A DNA stretch of 64,000 nt from Triatoma infestans (taxonomy: Eukaryota; Arthropoda; Insecta; Hemiptera; Reduviidae): the NCBI GenBank assembly GCA_011037195.1, contig JAAEAF010003563.1:1-64000 (forward strand), given 5' to 3'. A program made the position numbers and the translations under genes. Below are positions 58,001 to 62,832 of the stretch, piece by piece. A model generated the notes under the pieces. The model was not told the origin of the DNA. It ran no database searches and saw nothing but the letters and a program-made list of their open reading frames with translations. Positions within the stretch are counted from its first letter, which is position 1. Each line of letters begins with the position of its first letter.

Positions 58001-61000
58001 AGTCTCTCTTATGTTGTAAAACCTTAGTGTCATGATCTATCAATTTTCGAAAAATGAGTTTTCATTGGAAATATATGTTTCGAAATCTCTTGAAAACGGA
58101 TTTTCTAAGTGTGGGTGTACATATGTGAACAAAATGATCGAAAACATATATTTCAGAGGATCCGATACGATGTTTCTCGTCTAAATCAGTCAATCGTAAG
58201 TATCATTTTACTAATATTTGTTCTGAGGTGCCGAGGAGACGTCTGTAGCGTCGGAATTTTCTGTAACACCGTTGATCCCTAATGTTTGTATACTTTTGAA
58301 CTGTATATATATCTTATTTGCATACTGAGAAAGCCGGTCTAATGACGTCTTATTGGATAAGTTGGATCTAAGGACCAAGACATTATTTTCACATAAAGAA
58401 AGCACATTCAATAACGCAATATTATGTAAATTTAAATAAACAAATATGTTGACTCACACACCCTCCAGGTAAATTTGCAATTGAAATTAAAAGGATACAA
58501 AAAATCTTCATAATTATTGATTGCAATTGTCCAAATTTCGGTATAGCCACGCCATTTAAAAATGCAATTATGGTCTCTATACCAGTGCCTTCTGCAAGTG
58601 GCTGCTGATAAGGTGTGATTACAGTTTTAATAAATGTTACTTGTAACAATACAGTAAAAGACGCTAAATTGGTTGCTTACCTGTACATATACCACAATTA
58701 CTGAAGTTAGACAAGTAGGTATTGACGTCCAAGCAATCCAATTCAACAACAGAAAGAAATAGTTATCCTCAAGTTTCGTGCGACTGACTAGGTTGAAATT
58801 AAGGAAAAAGATAAATTATCAATACGGCTAATGCAAAAAGGATATTTGGAAACTTAGCTAGAGGAGATCCAACATCTCGGCAACTAACAGATAAAAAAAA
58901 AATTCAAAAGAGTAAGTCGTCAGATTTGTTTTTGTTTCAGGAGCCATCTATAGACACTATCTAAACAAGAATCGTTTGCTTAAAAAACAGAAAAAAAGAA
59001 GAAGGTATTATTCATATAACAATTCATATATAATATGTAACAATTTACAATTGCCTGATCTTCAGCTTCCAAGTACTGTATCTGAAAGCAGTTCCAATTT
59101 CGGGAGATAATTTGTTCCATTTGCTGGATCGCAAGATTGGATGACATTGCAGGCTAAGCTTTGCTCGACGTATAGAACTGCAAAGGTTTAAGTCCTTCTT
59201 AATAGTAAGAAGTTTCATTAATGAAAAAAGTACATTACATTCTATTAAAACAGAACGCTTATTTCGACATGGCGGCGATAAAGGCATATAAAGGAAATCC
59301 AGGGCAGTTGGGGGAGTAAGGGAAAAATGTTCTGATTAGGCTTCGATATTTTGATGATTTCGATATATTGACATATGATATGAAATATTTCTGAAACAAC
59401 AGTAAAATCATATATACTATGGGAAGAAGATATACAACATAGATCAATTACGGAACAGCAGCAAACTCTCGCAAAGTAAAATGTCCTAATTTATCACTCC
59501 TGGTTCTTCCATTCAACATAGTTAGTCCCAGTTCATCACAAATGACACCCCCTATTTTTCTTTTAAATTTGTAATATCATTCTGAGTTTCTTAAATTATA
59601 AAATTGATCGCAATCTGATATATTATAAATTGTCGAGGTTTTGGGTCAGGAAATAATAAACAAAAAATCTCCTTAGTTTTACCTAATCGTTTCGGGAAAG
59701 TTTCCCCTCTTCAGTAGGGTACATCTATTGCAAAAATACTTGCATCTATTGCATTTTTAATTGTAACAATACAATTTTTTTAAAATATTAAAACAAGAAA
59801 ATAATCTTTTGGTTATAAGTTATTTAGAGAAAAAACCATTAAGAACATGAATGCTTAATAGCAATTTATTATCTCATAGCTTAATAGTCATTAATTAGCC
59901 TTTCAACTCCTGACTAATTTTCTACAGAAAAATCATATAAATAAATTTTTATGTTCAGTATGTAAGTTTCATTCCTCTGCTCGTTGTGAATATACAAATT
60001 ATTCATACAAATAATGATTTATGTATATATATGCATAGTATGTTTTTTTCACAAATATTTGTCCAATGTGTAAGTCCAATTGCTTGCTAAAGGAAGCATT
60101 CTTAACAAATTAATTACAGCCGTTTATATACACCTTTGAATAAAGGATACGATATTTGACTAAGTCTCTTTTAAAGTTTTCAATTATATTAGTGTACACT
60201 AAAAGAAGTGTGCTGAGTAAACCAGCCAAAGCTCCGATTAAAATAATCAAGACCCATTGAAAATAAGCGAAGAATAGTCGTTTCTTTGTTGTCTCGGTAT
60301 CTTCCTTTGTAATATATTCTTCAGTGACAATTGGACGATAAAAATTAAGCGACTGAAATTTAAAAAAAAAAGGAATTTATATATTTTATTTTAATAAATG
60401 TATTAATCACTTTTTTAAAGATAATATTCGATCTAATCATATTATATATAAATCCTTACTTTAGATAACTATCACATAAATATTTCAAAACTCATAAATA
60501 TATAACAATCAAAATATATCACAATTATGAGTGTTTTGATGATATTGTATTAGTATGTGGATAATTCTGTTTAAAAGATATTCAAAGTTTGCGAGTTTCC
60601 CCCCTCCATTTGAAAATTGTTCTATAGCACAGCCATACCGAGCAAATTTGCAAATTACAAAATTTGTAAAATTAGTTGCCTATTGATATTATTGGCTGAT
60701 TCTGATGCAAAAGACCACCATTAATGATGAAAAATATTGTGGTATCTAGGCAACCATCTGGTTAAGAAATATGTAAATAATACATTGAAATATGATATGA
60801 ATAATAATTTTGGATTTTATTCTGTATTTACTCTGAACTCATACAAGTAAAAAAAATAGTAAAAAATATATTTTTTAACTCATGTGTATAAAAAAAATCT
60901 GGTGTGAAACACTCACACCACTTTCTCTTACTCCAGTTCTCAAAATTGACAAACTTATAGTTAGTATATCAAATTTAATGAATTCGTCGAAAACTGAAAA

Positions 61001-62460
61001 AAACTGTTCAGTAAAAGCGCACTTCCGGTTTACTAATTTTCTTGAAGATCGGAATTATGGCTACCTATTTATTTCCAATTAATTTTCTTTGGATCATAGA
61101 ATTGTATAATCAACTATGTTACCACTTTAGAGAAAAACATAACCCCTTCCCTGCTCTAAAGGAGCCCTAAAATAAATGTTTTAAATAAAATGTTGCAGAT
61201 CTTTGTATGAGTAGTTTACATGGAATGTTTCAAGAAAATCGTTGGAGCCATATTTGAGAAAATCGCGAAGAAATAATTTAGTAATGTGGTGAAGTAAACG
61301 CATTTCCGGTCATCCGATTTTTTTCAAACTCGGAATTTCAACAACACATTTAATTCTAATTGACATTATTTAAATGATGTATAACAAACTGAAATAGCAC
61401 TTTATTGGAAAATCAAACCCCACCCCTCCCCCAAAAGTGCCCTTAAACGAATCTTCCCAGAGAAATTTTATAAATAAAAGTTATAGAGCTTTGTTTGTTC
61501 AGTAGTTATACGAAATTTGGAGAAAATCGTCGGAGCCATTTTTGAGAAAATTGCAAAACAGTAAAGTGATACTTCCGGTTGAGGAATTTTGACAGATAAC
61601 CTACCGTCGGATCCCATAGTGAACTTACATGGTATATACCATATAAACCTGAACGGAATATCAAGTTTCAACTTTCTACGGTTTTTCGTTCTTGAGCTAT
61701 GCTGTTCAAAATAACATACACACACACTGACCATTTGCTAAAAACGCTTTTGGACTCAGGGGACCTCAAAACGGATATTTCCGATGAAAACTCGGTATCG
61801 AATATTTGACAAGATTACAATACTTCCTCTTACTCTAGGAGCAAGAGGAAGCAATAAAAACGAAATACCAAGTTTCCTGCGACTTTTCGTTTTTGAGATA
61901 TTCTGTTAACACATACGCACAAACCATTCGAAACATCTTTTTTCGTACACAGGGCACCTCAAACATGTAGCAGAATAAAAATGTACCGGCATCACTGGAT
62001 TTAAAACATTGAATGAATGCCAATGCATAATACATTCATGAATGTCATCTGATTAAATATTGGAACTTTAGCTCTATTGTTATAGTAATGGCGCTGCTAT
62101 AGGATATCTTATGAGGATGGATATTAGAATGGTGCTGTAGTTGCACATTCCATAATAAAAAGCTAAAACATTATTTGATATTCTTCTTCCATCTAGTATT
62201 GTTATTTCAACCCAACTTATTTATGTTGGACATATTTTCAGTTGTATGGAAGTTTTAATTTTGAAATAAAGATTCAAACAACCCTATTTTTGTTACTTAA
62301 CAGTTTTTAAATAGGGCTAAGTATTAGACTAAAGAACATTTTGTGGCTTATTGCAAACGCAAGATGTTAATATTATTAGGTAATCTCTTACGTTAATTTC
62401 TCCTCTAATTGTTATTTTTGTGCCAGGCAATGGAATTTTAGCACATGTGAACTTAACCAT
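15892..62460 (-). CDS. CLC chloride channel/exchanger, ClC-6/7 type, 16 coding exons (gene span)
   Basis: Predicted 723-residue CLC-family membrane protein assembled from 16 exons, each listed separately. CLC proteins of the 6/7 branch are Cl-/H+ exchangers of late endosomes and lysosomes; that location is family knowledge, not visible here. Exons 2-11 (about residues 24-527) encode the helical membrane domain and exons 12-16 (528-723) two CBS repeats. All joins use GT donors and AG acceptors and preserve frame. The protein is shorter than human ClC-7 (about 805 aa), mainly because the N-terminus is short. It lacks the long inter-CBS insert of ClC-6, so ClC-7 is the closer model. Key sites: GTGIE at 136-140 (family GSGIP), GCEEP at 178-182 (family GKEGP, gating Glu kept as E180), Leu242 at the proton-glutamate position, GLHVP at 433-437 (family GxFxP), and probably Phe530 at the selectivity Tyr. 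No stop or frameshift was seen. Exact splice choice at exons 2, 4 and 11 is the weakest part. Confidence 0.9.
16260..16400 (+). repeat. Dispersed repeat copy in CLC intron 15
   Basis: Repeats the block gatcgtgtcagattt...gagttttcactggaaataca...ggtcccttgagtatgaaaaa seen at 13.4 kb. The rest of the 1.4-kb intron (16003-17396) shows no gene. Confidence 0.6.
17397..17477 (-). CDS. CLC gene exon 15, CBS2
   Basis: Codes LSRAYELFVTLGLQHLLVVD, nearly collinear with [20 protein letters not shown] of ClC-7. TTACAG acceptor, GTAAGT donor, 27 whole codons. Confidence 0.93.
17616..17825. repeat. Palindromic element with hammerhead-like motif
   Basis: Two inverted arms (about 17616-17680 and 17767-17825) share the same sequence on opposite strands. 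The plus-strand arm reads CTGACGA at 17784-17790, a 4-bp hairpin (GGAT/ATCC) at 17792-17803, then GAAACCGGTC at 17804-17813. The minus-strand arm has the diverged form CTGATGA. Stem I pairing is not convincing in this copy. Confidence 0.6.
18603..18685 (+). repeat. tRNA-derived SINE head
   Basis: An A-box-like TTAGCTCAGTGG and a B-box-like GGATTCGAATCC are spaced as in a tRNA gene, but cloverleaf stems are not well formed. Related heads occur in the SINEs at 26.5 and 63.1 kb, so this is a SINE fragment rather than a tRNA gene. It lies in CLC intron 14. Confidence 0.6.
19193..20544. mobile_element. 1.35-kb inverted-arm element with target-site duplication (Penelope-like?)
   Basis: About 175-bp inverted arms (19193-19369 and 20349-20510) enclose an AT-rich core. 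A 13-bp direct repeat, gaagttggaatgc, flanks it at 19180-19192 and 20545-20557, so it inserted as a unit. Each arm carries CTGAAGA, a G/C hairpin (GGGCG/CGCCC in the left arm), then GAAACCGGTC, on opposite strands. Inverted terminal copies carrying hammerhead ribozymes are known from Penelope-like retroelements. No reverse transcriptase or GIY-YIG domain is visible in the core, so it would be non-autonomous. Confidence 0.65.
20912..20992 (-). CDS. CLC gene exon 14, inter-CBS linker and CBS2 start
   Basis: Codes ISFSYLMDPNPLKIKK, matching the DLSEFMNPSPYTV motif that opens the second CBS repeat. TTTTTAG acceptor, GTAATA donor, 27 whole codons. The linker is short, unlike ClC-6. Confidence 0.85.
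21100..21870 (+). repeat. Dispersed repeat copy in CLC intron 13
   Basis: Diverged copy of the family at 13.4 and 61.1-61.9 kb. A translated stretch (EQHSSNTKDCRKFKLDIPFR) is echoed at 61.7 kb on the minus strand (EQHSSRTKNRRKLKLDIPFR). Both copies carry stops, so this need not be protein. Confidence 0.6.
22320..22761. mobile_element. hAT-like non-autonomous DNA element (MITE)
   Basis: The left end caacggttctcaatcc and the inverted right end (minus strand taccattctcaaatt) resemble hAT terminal repeats. They are flanked by an imperfect 8-bp duplication, gtttagac (22312-22319) and gtctagac (22762-22769). 442 bp, no transposase. Lies in CLC intron 13; the rest of that intron shows nothing else I can name. 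Confidence 0.55.
23700..23804 (-). CDS. CLC gene exon 13, CBS1 second half
   Basis: Codes KTIGFVYRNDIFRLL, equivalent to LQGLILRSQLIVLL that closes the first CBS repeat of ClC-7. GCAG acceptor, GTAAGT donor, phase 0 on both sides. Confidence 0.88.
23805..25981 (-). other. CLC intron 12
   Basis: No coding signal. It holds a hAT-like non-autonomous element at its low-coordinate end. At 24340-24430 there is a decayed piece related to the arm of the 19.2-20.5 kb palindromic element (shared acaaaatgaagc...ttcatg block). Confidence 0.5.
25515..25868. mobile_element. hAT-like non-autonomous element
   Basis: The left end has ggtgtccaacc; the right end read on the minus strand has caggggtgtccaaccc followed by ggcccaaca, the familiar ends of hAT elements. 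No transposase and no clean 8-bp duplication found. Confidence 0.5.
25982..26194 (-). CDS. CLC gene exon 12, end of membrane domain and CBS1 start
   Basis: Starts PIFHLLVKFKGLP, aligning with GLYDMHIQLQSVP, so the selectivity Tyr is probably Phe530. TAADMMTKEVVCLPL then opens the first CBS repeat (ClC-7 TAREVMSTPVTCL), and GFPIVNS matches GFPVVE. CAG acceptor, GTGAGT donor. Confidence 0.92.
26465..26682 (-). mobile_element. tRNA-derived SINE
   Basis: On the minus strand a tRNA-like head (A box TTAGCTAATTGGTTAGTGC, B box GTTCGAGTC) is followed by a body with ggacagtgttatctgtaatg and gatgcgcctcaaatt, ending in a TAA/ATA microsatellite tail. The same body occurs at 63.1 kb and partly at 54.3 kb. 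Lies in CLC intron 11. Confidence 0.8.
26695..27217 (-). other. CLC intron 11, part without recognisable elements
   Basis: AT-rich. At 26890-26960 a short stretch resembles the dispersed repeat block tatttgaaacattt...; otherwise nothing recognised. Confidence 0.4.
27218..27400 (-). CDS. CLC gene exon 11, last membrane helices
   Basis: Codes GKLAYLGAVAHTSGVTHLRF then SVGVIMIEA and GNPLFGLPVFL, matching [32 protein letters not shown]...GFPIML of ClC-7. The acceptor is a less usual AAG, chosen because it alone keeps phase 0. The donor is GTAAGT. Confidence 0.9.
27672..27838 (-). CDS. CLC gene exon 10, GxFxP-equivalent motif
   Basis: Codes LLFYFLGFSEAAVFQLGLHV then PTGIIAS, aligning with [27 protein letters not shown]. 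The anion-binding GxFxP motif reads GLHVP (residues 433-437), with His in place of Phe. CAG acceptor, GTAATT donor. Confidence 0.92.
28085..29245. repeat. Palindromic element with hammerhead-like arms, split by a retrotransposon
   Basis: The inverted arms at about 28085-28150 and 29171-29245 share tcctgccaacgttt on opposite strands. The plus-strand arm reads TTGAAGA at 29176-29182, one extra A, a 5-bp hairpin (GATAA/TTATC), GAAAC at 29199-29203 and GTT. Flanking bases 29168-29175 and 29207-29214 can form an 8-bp stem I with two G-U pairs. The retrotransposon 28266-29162 was inserted inside the second arm. Confidence 0.6.
28266..29162 (+). mobile_element. 5'-truncated non-LTR retrotransposon with 20-bp target-site duplication
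   Basis: The frame running from 28219 to 28863 encodes the C-terminal region of a non-LTR polyprotein, with LISWLRLASKKYTCIF and a zinc-knuckle-like CRLCDSGDKDDLIHYLLYC. The 3' end has AATAAA and an ACAT-repeat tail. A 20-bp direct repeat (atacatttttgccttgaaga) lies at 28246-28265 and 29163-29182. The start of that frame lies in host sequence. Confidence 0.85.
29670..30190 (-). pseudogene. Retrotransposon RNase H fragment
   Basis: Minus-strand translation gives ADCKEAIAGLIVSGTVLQWF, then remnants of the GNE-AD motif region and LSVNKRWAEIFNEHARGKSW, as in RNase H and downstream parts of jockey/I-like elements. Frames change several times. Confidence 0.6.
30370..36112 (+). pseudogene. Decayed LOA/I-type non-LTR retrotransposon (gag, EN, RT, RNase H)
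   Basis: Collinear with the better-preserved element at 41546-47293, but with many stops and frameshifts. 30445-30846 matches the C-terminal half of ORF1 (LWEGAALRTL, NQGLKPDLWTVMGC). Endonuclease begins near 31275 and has SCDANAHHATWGS. The RT core includes GYADDLAIAVRG near 34490 and LSINPHKT near 34595. RNase H pieces are near 35260-35560, and the terminal CRFCRTEEETPVHILCEC lies near 35880. It is truncated at the 5' end, has a roughly 190-bp tandem duplication at 31645-32010, and is interrupted by another element at 32847-33903. Confidence 0.88.
32847..33903 (+). mobile_element. Non-LTR element nested inside the 30-36 kb element
   Basis: The frame 33259-33516 encodes a C-terminal zinc-knuckle region (CPTCNSKTQDNLYHFLLKC) like that at 28266-29162. 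The 3' tail is a TATTC microsatellite. The interrupted host element is duplicated for 15 bp, tctttagggcgtgca, at 32832-32846 and 33904-33918. Host homology resumes immediately after the second copy. Confidence 0.88.
36540..38260 (-). pseudogene. Decayed non-LTR retrotransposon RT region
   Basis: On the minus strand, 38223-37999 gives SSKNNTAPGQGTIPSEVFKF, the N-terminal RT motif. 37449-37228 gives LLFANNFAITA (a mutated FADD box) and NGLSVNIKKT. 37079-36768 gives a C-terminal LFNWAASLEKKL like the FNWAYELRELL of the 28.3-kb element. Frames are broken between pieces. Confidence 0.75.
38265..39673. other. CLC intron 9, remaining part
   Basis: AT-rich sequence with no recognisable coding segment. 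A GC-richer stretch at 39100-39500 has no motif I can name. Confidence 0.4.
39674..39779 (-). CDS. CLC gene exon 9, luminal loop with CADE motif
   Basis: Codes EELCADEENRISSFLFES, matching LFCADGEYNSMAAAFFNT, the conserved loop of ClC-7. A TATAG acceptor removes an in-frame stop immediately upstream. The donor is GTAATT, and the intron to exon 8 is 74 bp. Confidence 0.9.
39854..39983 (-). CDS. CLC gene exon 8, central membrane helix
   Basis: Codes KWLKVLEAVTFTILLNVATY, equivalent to [20 protein letters not shown] of ClC-7, then CFPMYRIGKE. Two donors are possible; GTACGT (after GKE) is the one in frame with exon 9. The intron to exon 7 is 10.1 kb and full of transposable elements. Confidence 0.88.
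40920..41545 (+). pseudogene. RTE-like retrotransposon, endonuclease part (5' piece)
   Basis: Translation across shifted frames gives SNASELDKYN, LVAIQEICWIGEGNF, SGFIIAKKKSRVLSP, LFGGYNVQIG and LRTFRGANMHS...CARVRTR. This is the order of an RTE-clade apurinic-like endonuclease. It stops where the element 41546-47293 is inserted and continues at 47294. Several stops show it is dead. Confidence 0.75.
42062..43141 (+). CDS. Retrotransposon ORF1 (gag-like)
   Basis: 359 codons. The N-terminal half is basic and rich in Lys, Ala and Gly, with a patch PPQQRPPKRVKAKT that looks like a nucleic-acid-binding or nuclear-localisation segment. The C-terminal half (about residues 200-355) contains RLAKCAHKPGFLVITCAGDD, KPWEGASLQTLEGGD and NQGLKTKMWRVWGCLP, conserved in the decayed copy at 30.4-30.9 kb. 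No CCHC knuckle is visible. Presumed RNA-binding partner of the pol protein. Confidence 0.85.
   Translation: MGRRKKTKGKQLKAGMPLRTGPTGHGDGSNPTTSKARAPGRGITAVAQGQESGASDPAAVMATVETGVMPVTAKGRASGPGGSTIKEAKAKAGGSFKADSLEAIDRMTEKDVEIARLSGTSRKELKARIEAGQEYHEAKLQLIRENFLQWAERTAKATKRPRSEGESPPQQRPPKRVKAKTAEKSYSEATSTAKIAVVQRGFPDNQLGTERLQAIQNAILGKYDKIPRGGPQVRLAKCAHKPGFLVITCAGDDSLGWLREIIPKLKPWEGASLQTLEGGDIPGPETCKVFIPNEGGKQVEAERVLTRLEVSNQGLKTKMWRVWGCLPVEGGCLWTFSMDSGSLAELKRLGMTPSLVGGG
43505..47120 (+). pseudogene. Retrotransposon ORF2: endonuclease-RT-RNase H, two frameshifts
   Basis: The frame is open from 43370. I place the start at the Met at 43505 (MAIRMVQANLHHAKAA), where homology to apurinic-like endonucleases begins. 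Endonuclease motifs: LLQEPWC, GCDANAHNTAWGS, SDHRHIRFDI. RT motifs: KAPGVDGIYP, FLDIEGAFNNV, GCPQGGVLSPLLW, FADDLAIVV, SINPHKTQVVPF, AKYLGIIFDRRLTW. At about 45940-45960 the frame shifts. RNase H follows in the frame 45832-46824 (WYTDGSKTEDGVGAG, YSDSQAALRA, VWVPGHSGHRGNEAADRL). A second shift near 46800 leads into the C-terminal CRFCQEEEETALHVVC in the frame 46734-47012. Confidence 0.9.
47294..49215 (+). pseudogene. RTE-like retrotransposon, reverse-transcriptase part (3' piece)
   Basis: Continuation of 40920-41545. Fragments in different frames give ISQAAKNLAREEVL, LLLEVWRNEKMPKQWNKTVI, GNYRGILATAYAYKILSRIL, THHLLIDF, a mutated YADD box near 48530 (LAYAASDINIIGRS), KFIYLGNLVNSS and the terminal GRPDLRWMDGMG. 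These follow the motif order of RTE-clade RTs. Heavily decayed. Confidence 0.78.
49216..50099. other. CLC intron 7, remaining part
   Basis: AT-rich with no recognisable coding segment or element boundary. Confidence 0.4.
50100..50265 (-). CDS. CLC gene exon 7, central membrane segment
   Basis: Codes EIPIYVLMGLCIGFCGAIW and ends NAFRK, matching the [20 protein letters not shown]...FRIR stretch of ClC-7. Starts in phase 1 after a TTTTTTAG acceptor and leaves in phase 2 at GTACAT, so an Arg codon is split with exon 8. Confidence 0.9.
50266..51508. other. CLC intron 6, part near exon 7
   Basis: AT-rich; no gene, repeat or RNA recognised, apart from the palindromic repeat that starts at 51509. 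Confidence 0.4.
51509..51797. repeat. Perfect 32-bp inverted repeat pair
   Basis: 51509-51540 and 51766-51797 are exact reverse complements over 32 bp, including ACCGGT. Between them the minus strand carries CTGATGA (51754-51748) and GCCCGACAGGT, a weak echo of the hammerhead-like motif seen in other palindromic elements of this window. Confidence 0.8.
52490..54050 (+). pseudogene. Ty3/gypsy-like gag and protease remnant
   Basis: Shifted frames give VRVRLFLNHIGKDALKYYAL, RDAIVFVINDRTINEELLL and KSVEMCLQAEV, the order of a gypsy-type capsid domain. A knuckle-like KSPAFGKVCARCKKENPFSK follows, then an aspartic protease segment VKIDTGTQVNAKDL near 53390. No reverse transcriptase, integrase or LTR was seen. 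Broken by stops; lies in CLC intron 6. Confidence 0.75.
54150..54960 (+). repeat. Dispersed repeat copy with a SINE fragment inside
   Basis: 54170-54270 matches 21535-21620 (ctatcat..aaataatatta) and, inverted, 61300-61390. 54640-54960 matches other parts of the same family and contains gagtgtttcacac, shared with 15.46 kb. A SINE fragment (54285-54418) interrupts it. Confidence 0.55.
54285..54418 (-). repeat. SINE fragment
   Basis: On the minus strand it shares the body (ccgatggtgaca...-like segment with ggacagtg inverted, gcgcc near the tail) and the T-rich end of the SINEs at 26.5 and 63.1 kb. The tRNA-like head is incomplete. Confidence 0.55.
54961..56128. other. CLC intron 6, part near exon 6
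   Basis: The minus-strand frame at 55412-55652 and the plus-strand frame at 55449-55709 overlap and neither has a recognisable product. The sequence looks like an old repeat; I cannot assign it. Confidence 0.35.
56129..56257 (-). CDS. CLC gene exon 6, proton-glutamate helix
   Basis: Codes GGTLFALELMTYW, aligning with GGVLFSLEEGASFW of ClC-7. The second Glu of LEE, the internal proton-transfer residue of exchangers, is Leu242 here. CAG acceptor, GTAAGT donor; the intron to exon 5 is 76 bp. Confidence 0.92.
56334..56496 (-). CDS. CLC gene exon 5, gating-glutamate motif
   Basis: Begins EEPLVHV, aligning with EGPMIHS of ClC-7. The first Glu (residue 180) takes the place of the gating glutamate and the following Gly is Glu. 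Later residues QRDLAAVGCGAGIAAVFGTP match [20 protein letters not shown]. The donor (GTTGGT) is weak but is followed in frame by exon 6. Confidence 0.9.
56497..58457 (-). other. CLC intron 4
   Basis: AT-rich with no coding signal. At 58030-58200 there is a diverged copy of the dispersed repeat that also occurs at 13.4, 16.3, 21.1 and 61.7 kb. Short ORFs at 57123 and 57573 have no recognisable features. Confidence 0.5.
58458..58601 (-). CDS. CLC gene exon 4, anion-site motif 1
   Basis: Starts PLAEGTGIE and continues FLNGVAIP, aligning with [21 protein letters not shown] of ClC-7. The central Ser of GSGIP is Thr and the Pro is Glu (residues 136-140). It ends LPGGC at a GTGAGT donor, so the join to exon 5 rebuilds GCEEP without gaps. 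The acceptor is a tandem CAGCAG; I chose the distal AG because it matches the family spacing. The proximal AG would add one Gln. Confidence 0.88.
58681..58783 (-). CDS. CLC gene exon 3, membrane helix
   Basis: Codes a hydrophobic stretch ending VIVVYVQ, equivalent to the ClC-7 segment that leads into [10 protein letters not shown]. Flanked by a CAG acceptor and a GTAAGC donor. The intron to exon 4 is only about 79 bp. Confidence 0.9.
58784..60131 (-). other. CLC intron 2
   Basis: No coding signal. AT-rich sequence, with a hammerhead-like motif on the minus strand at 59681-59720 as the only structure I recognise. Confidence 0.55.
59681..59720 (-). ncRNA. Solitary hammerhead-like motif
   Basis: Minus strand: CTGAAGA (59714-59708), a 5-bp G-C-rich hairpin (GGGGA/TTCCC with loop AACT, 59707-59694), then GAAAC (59693-59689). 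Here the hairpin follows CTGAAGA directly, as in canonical hammerheads. CCTA/TAGG can start stem I, but stem III (ACGATT) is not self-complementary, so cleavage is doubtful. Confidence 0.35.
60132..60352 (-). CDS. CLC gene exon 2, N-terminal stretch and first membrane helix
   Basis: Begins SLNFYRPIV, resembling the ESLDYD segment that precedes the first helix in ClC-6/7, then a hydrophobic helix (FQWVLIILIGALAGLLSTLL). The acceptor is TTTCAG. Two overlapping donors exist (GTGTAT and, 2 nt later, GTATAT). Only the second keeps frame with exon 3, giving a split Val codon at residue 97. Confidence 0.85.
60353..62391 (-). other. CLC intron 1
   Basis: No coding signal. It contains a long minus-strand copy (about 61130-61930) of a dispersed repeat also seen at 13.4, 21.1, 54.2 and 58.0 kb. 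At 60890 it also has a short block containing gtgtgaaacactcacac, shared with 8.64, 15.46 and 54.88 kb. Confidence 0.6.
62392..62460 (-). CDS. CLC gene exon 1 (start codon)
   Basis: Codes 23 residues beginning MVKFTCAKIP and ending RGEIN, then a GTAAGA donor. An in-frame TAA lies six codons upstream of the ATG, so this is the probable start. Phase 0 matches exon 2. A CAG acceptor about 40 nt upstream of the ATG suggests a further 5' UTR intron. This short N-terminus has no lysosomal sorting motif I can recognise. Confidence 0.6.
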
Positions 62461-62744
62461 ATTTTTTCCAGAAAATATTTAGACATTATCGAACAATAAA
62501 ACTGAAAAATACATTAATTCACTTTAGAAATTCTTATCGCAGCTTTCGCTATATTTTTCCTGCACAATCCTATAGACATCTGATTTCTAAAATGTAAGAA
62601 ATAAATTTCAATACTGCTGACTAAATTCCAAAAAAACGTTAAGCTTTTGATTCTAAAATGAATGCTAACAATAATAAGATTTAGGTTTGAAAATTAAACC
62701 CAATAATTATTTAAATAATTTATTCGAAAATTTAGTCTTATAAA

Positions 62745-62832
62745 CTATTCAATTTCTAAAGCTTTCCTTCTTCCTTTTTTAAGTGAATGCATTCTTTTTT
62801 CAATAATTCTTTCACGATTGGCCTTTTCTTTT
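62745..62832 (-). other. Possible terminal coding exon of an unidentified upstream gene
   Basis: A polypyrimidine tract and TTTCAG acceptor (minus strand) are followed by a basic open frame reading KEKANRERIIEKRM, then SLKKGRRKALEIE and TAG. It looks like the charged tail of a nucleolar or ribosomal protein, but I do not recognise it. A second frame is also open for 24 codons (KKRPIVKELL...). It could equally be a 5' UTR exon of the CLC gene or chance. Confidence 0.3.
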
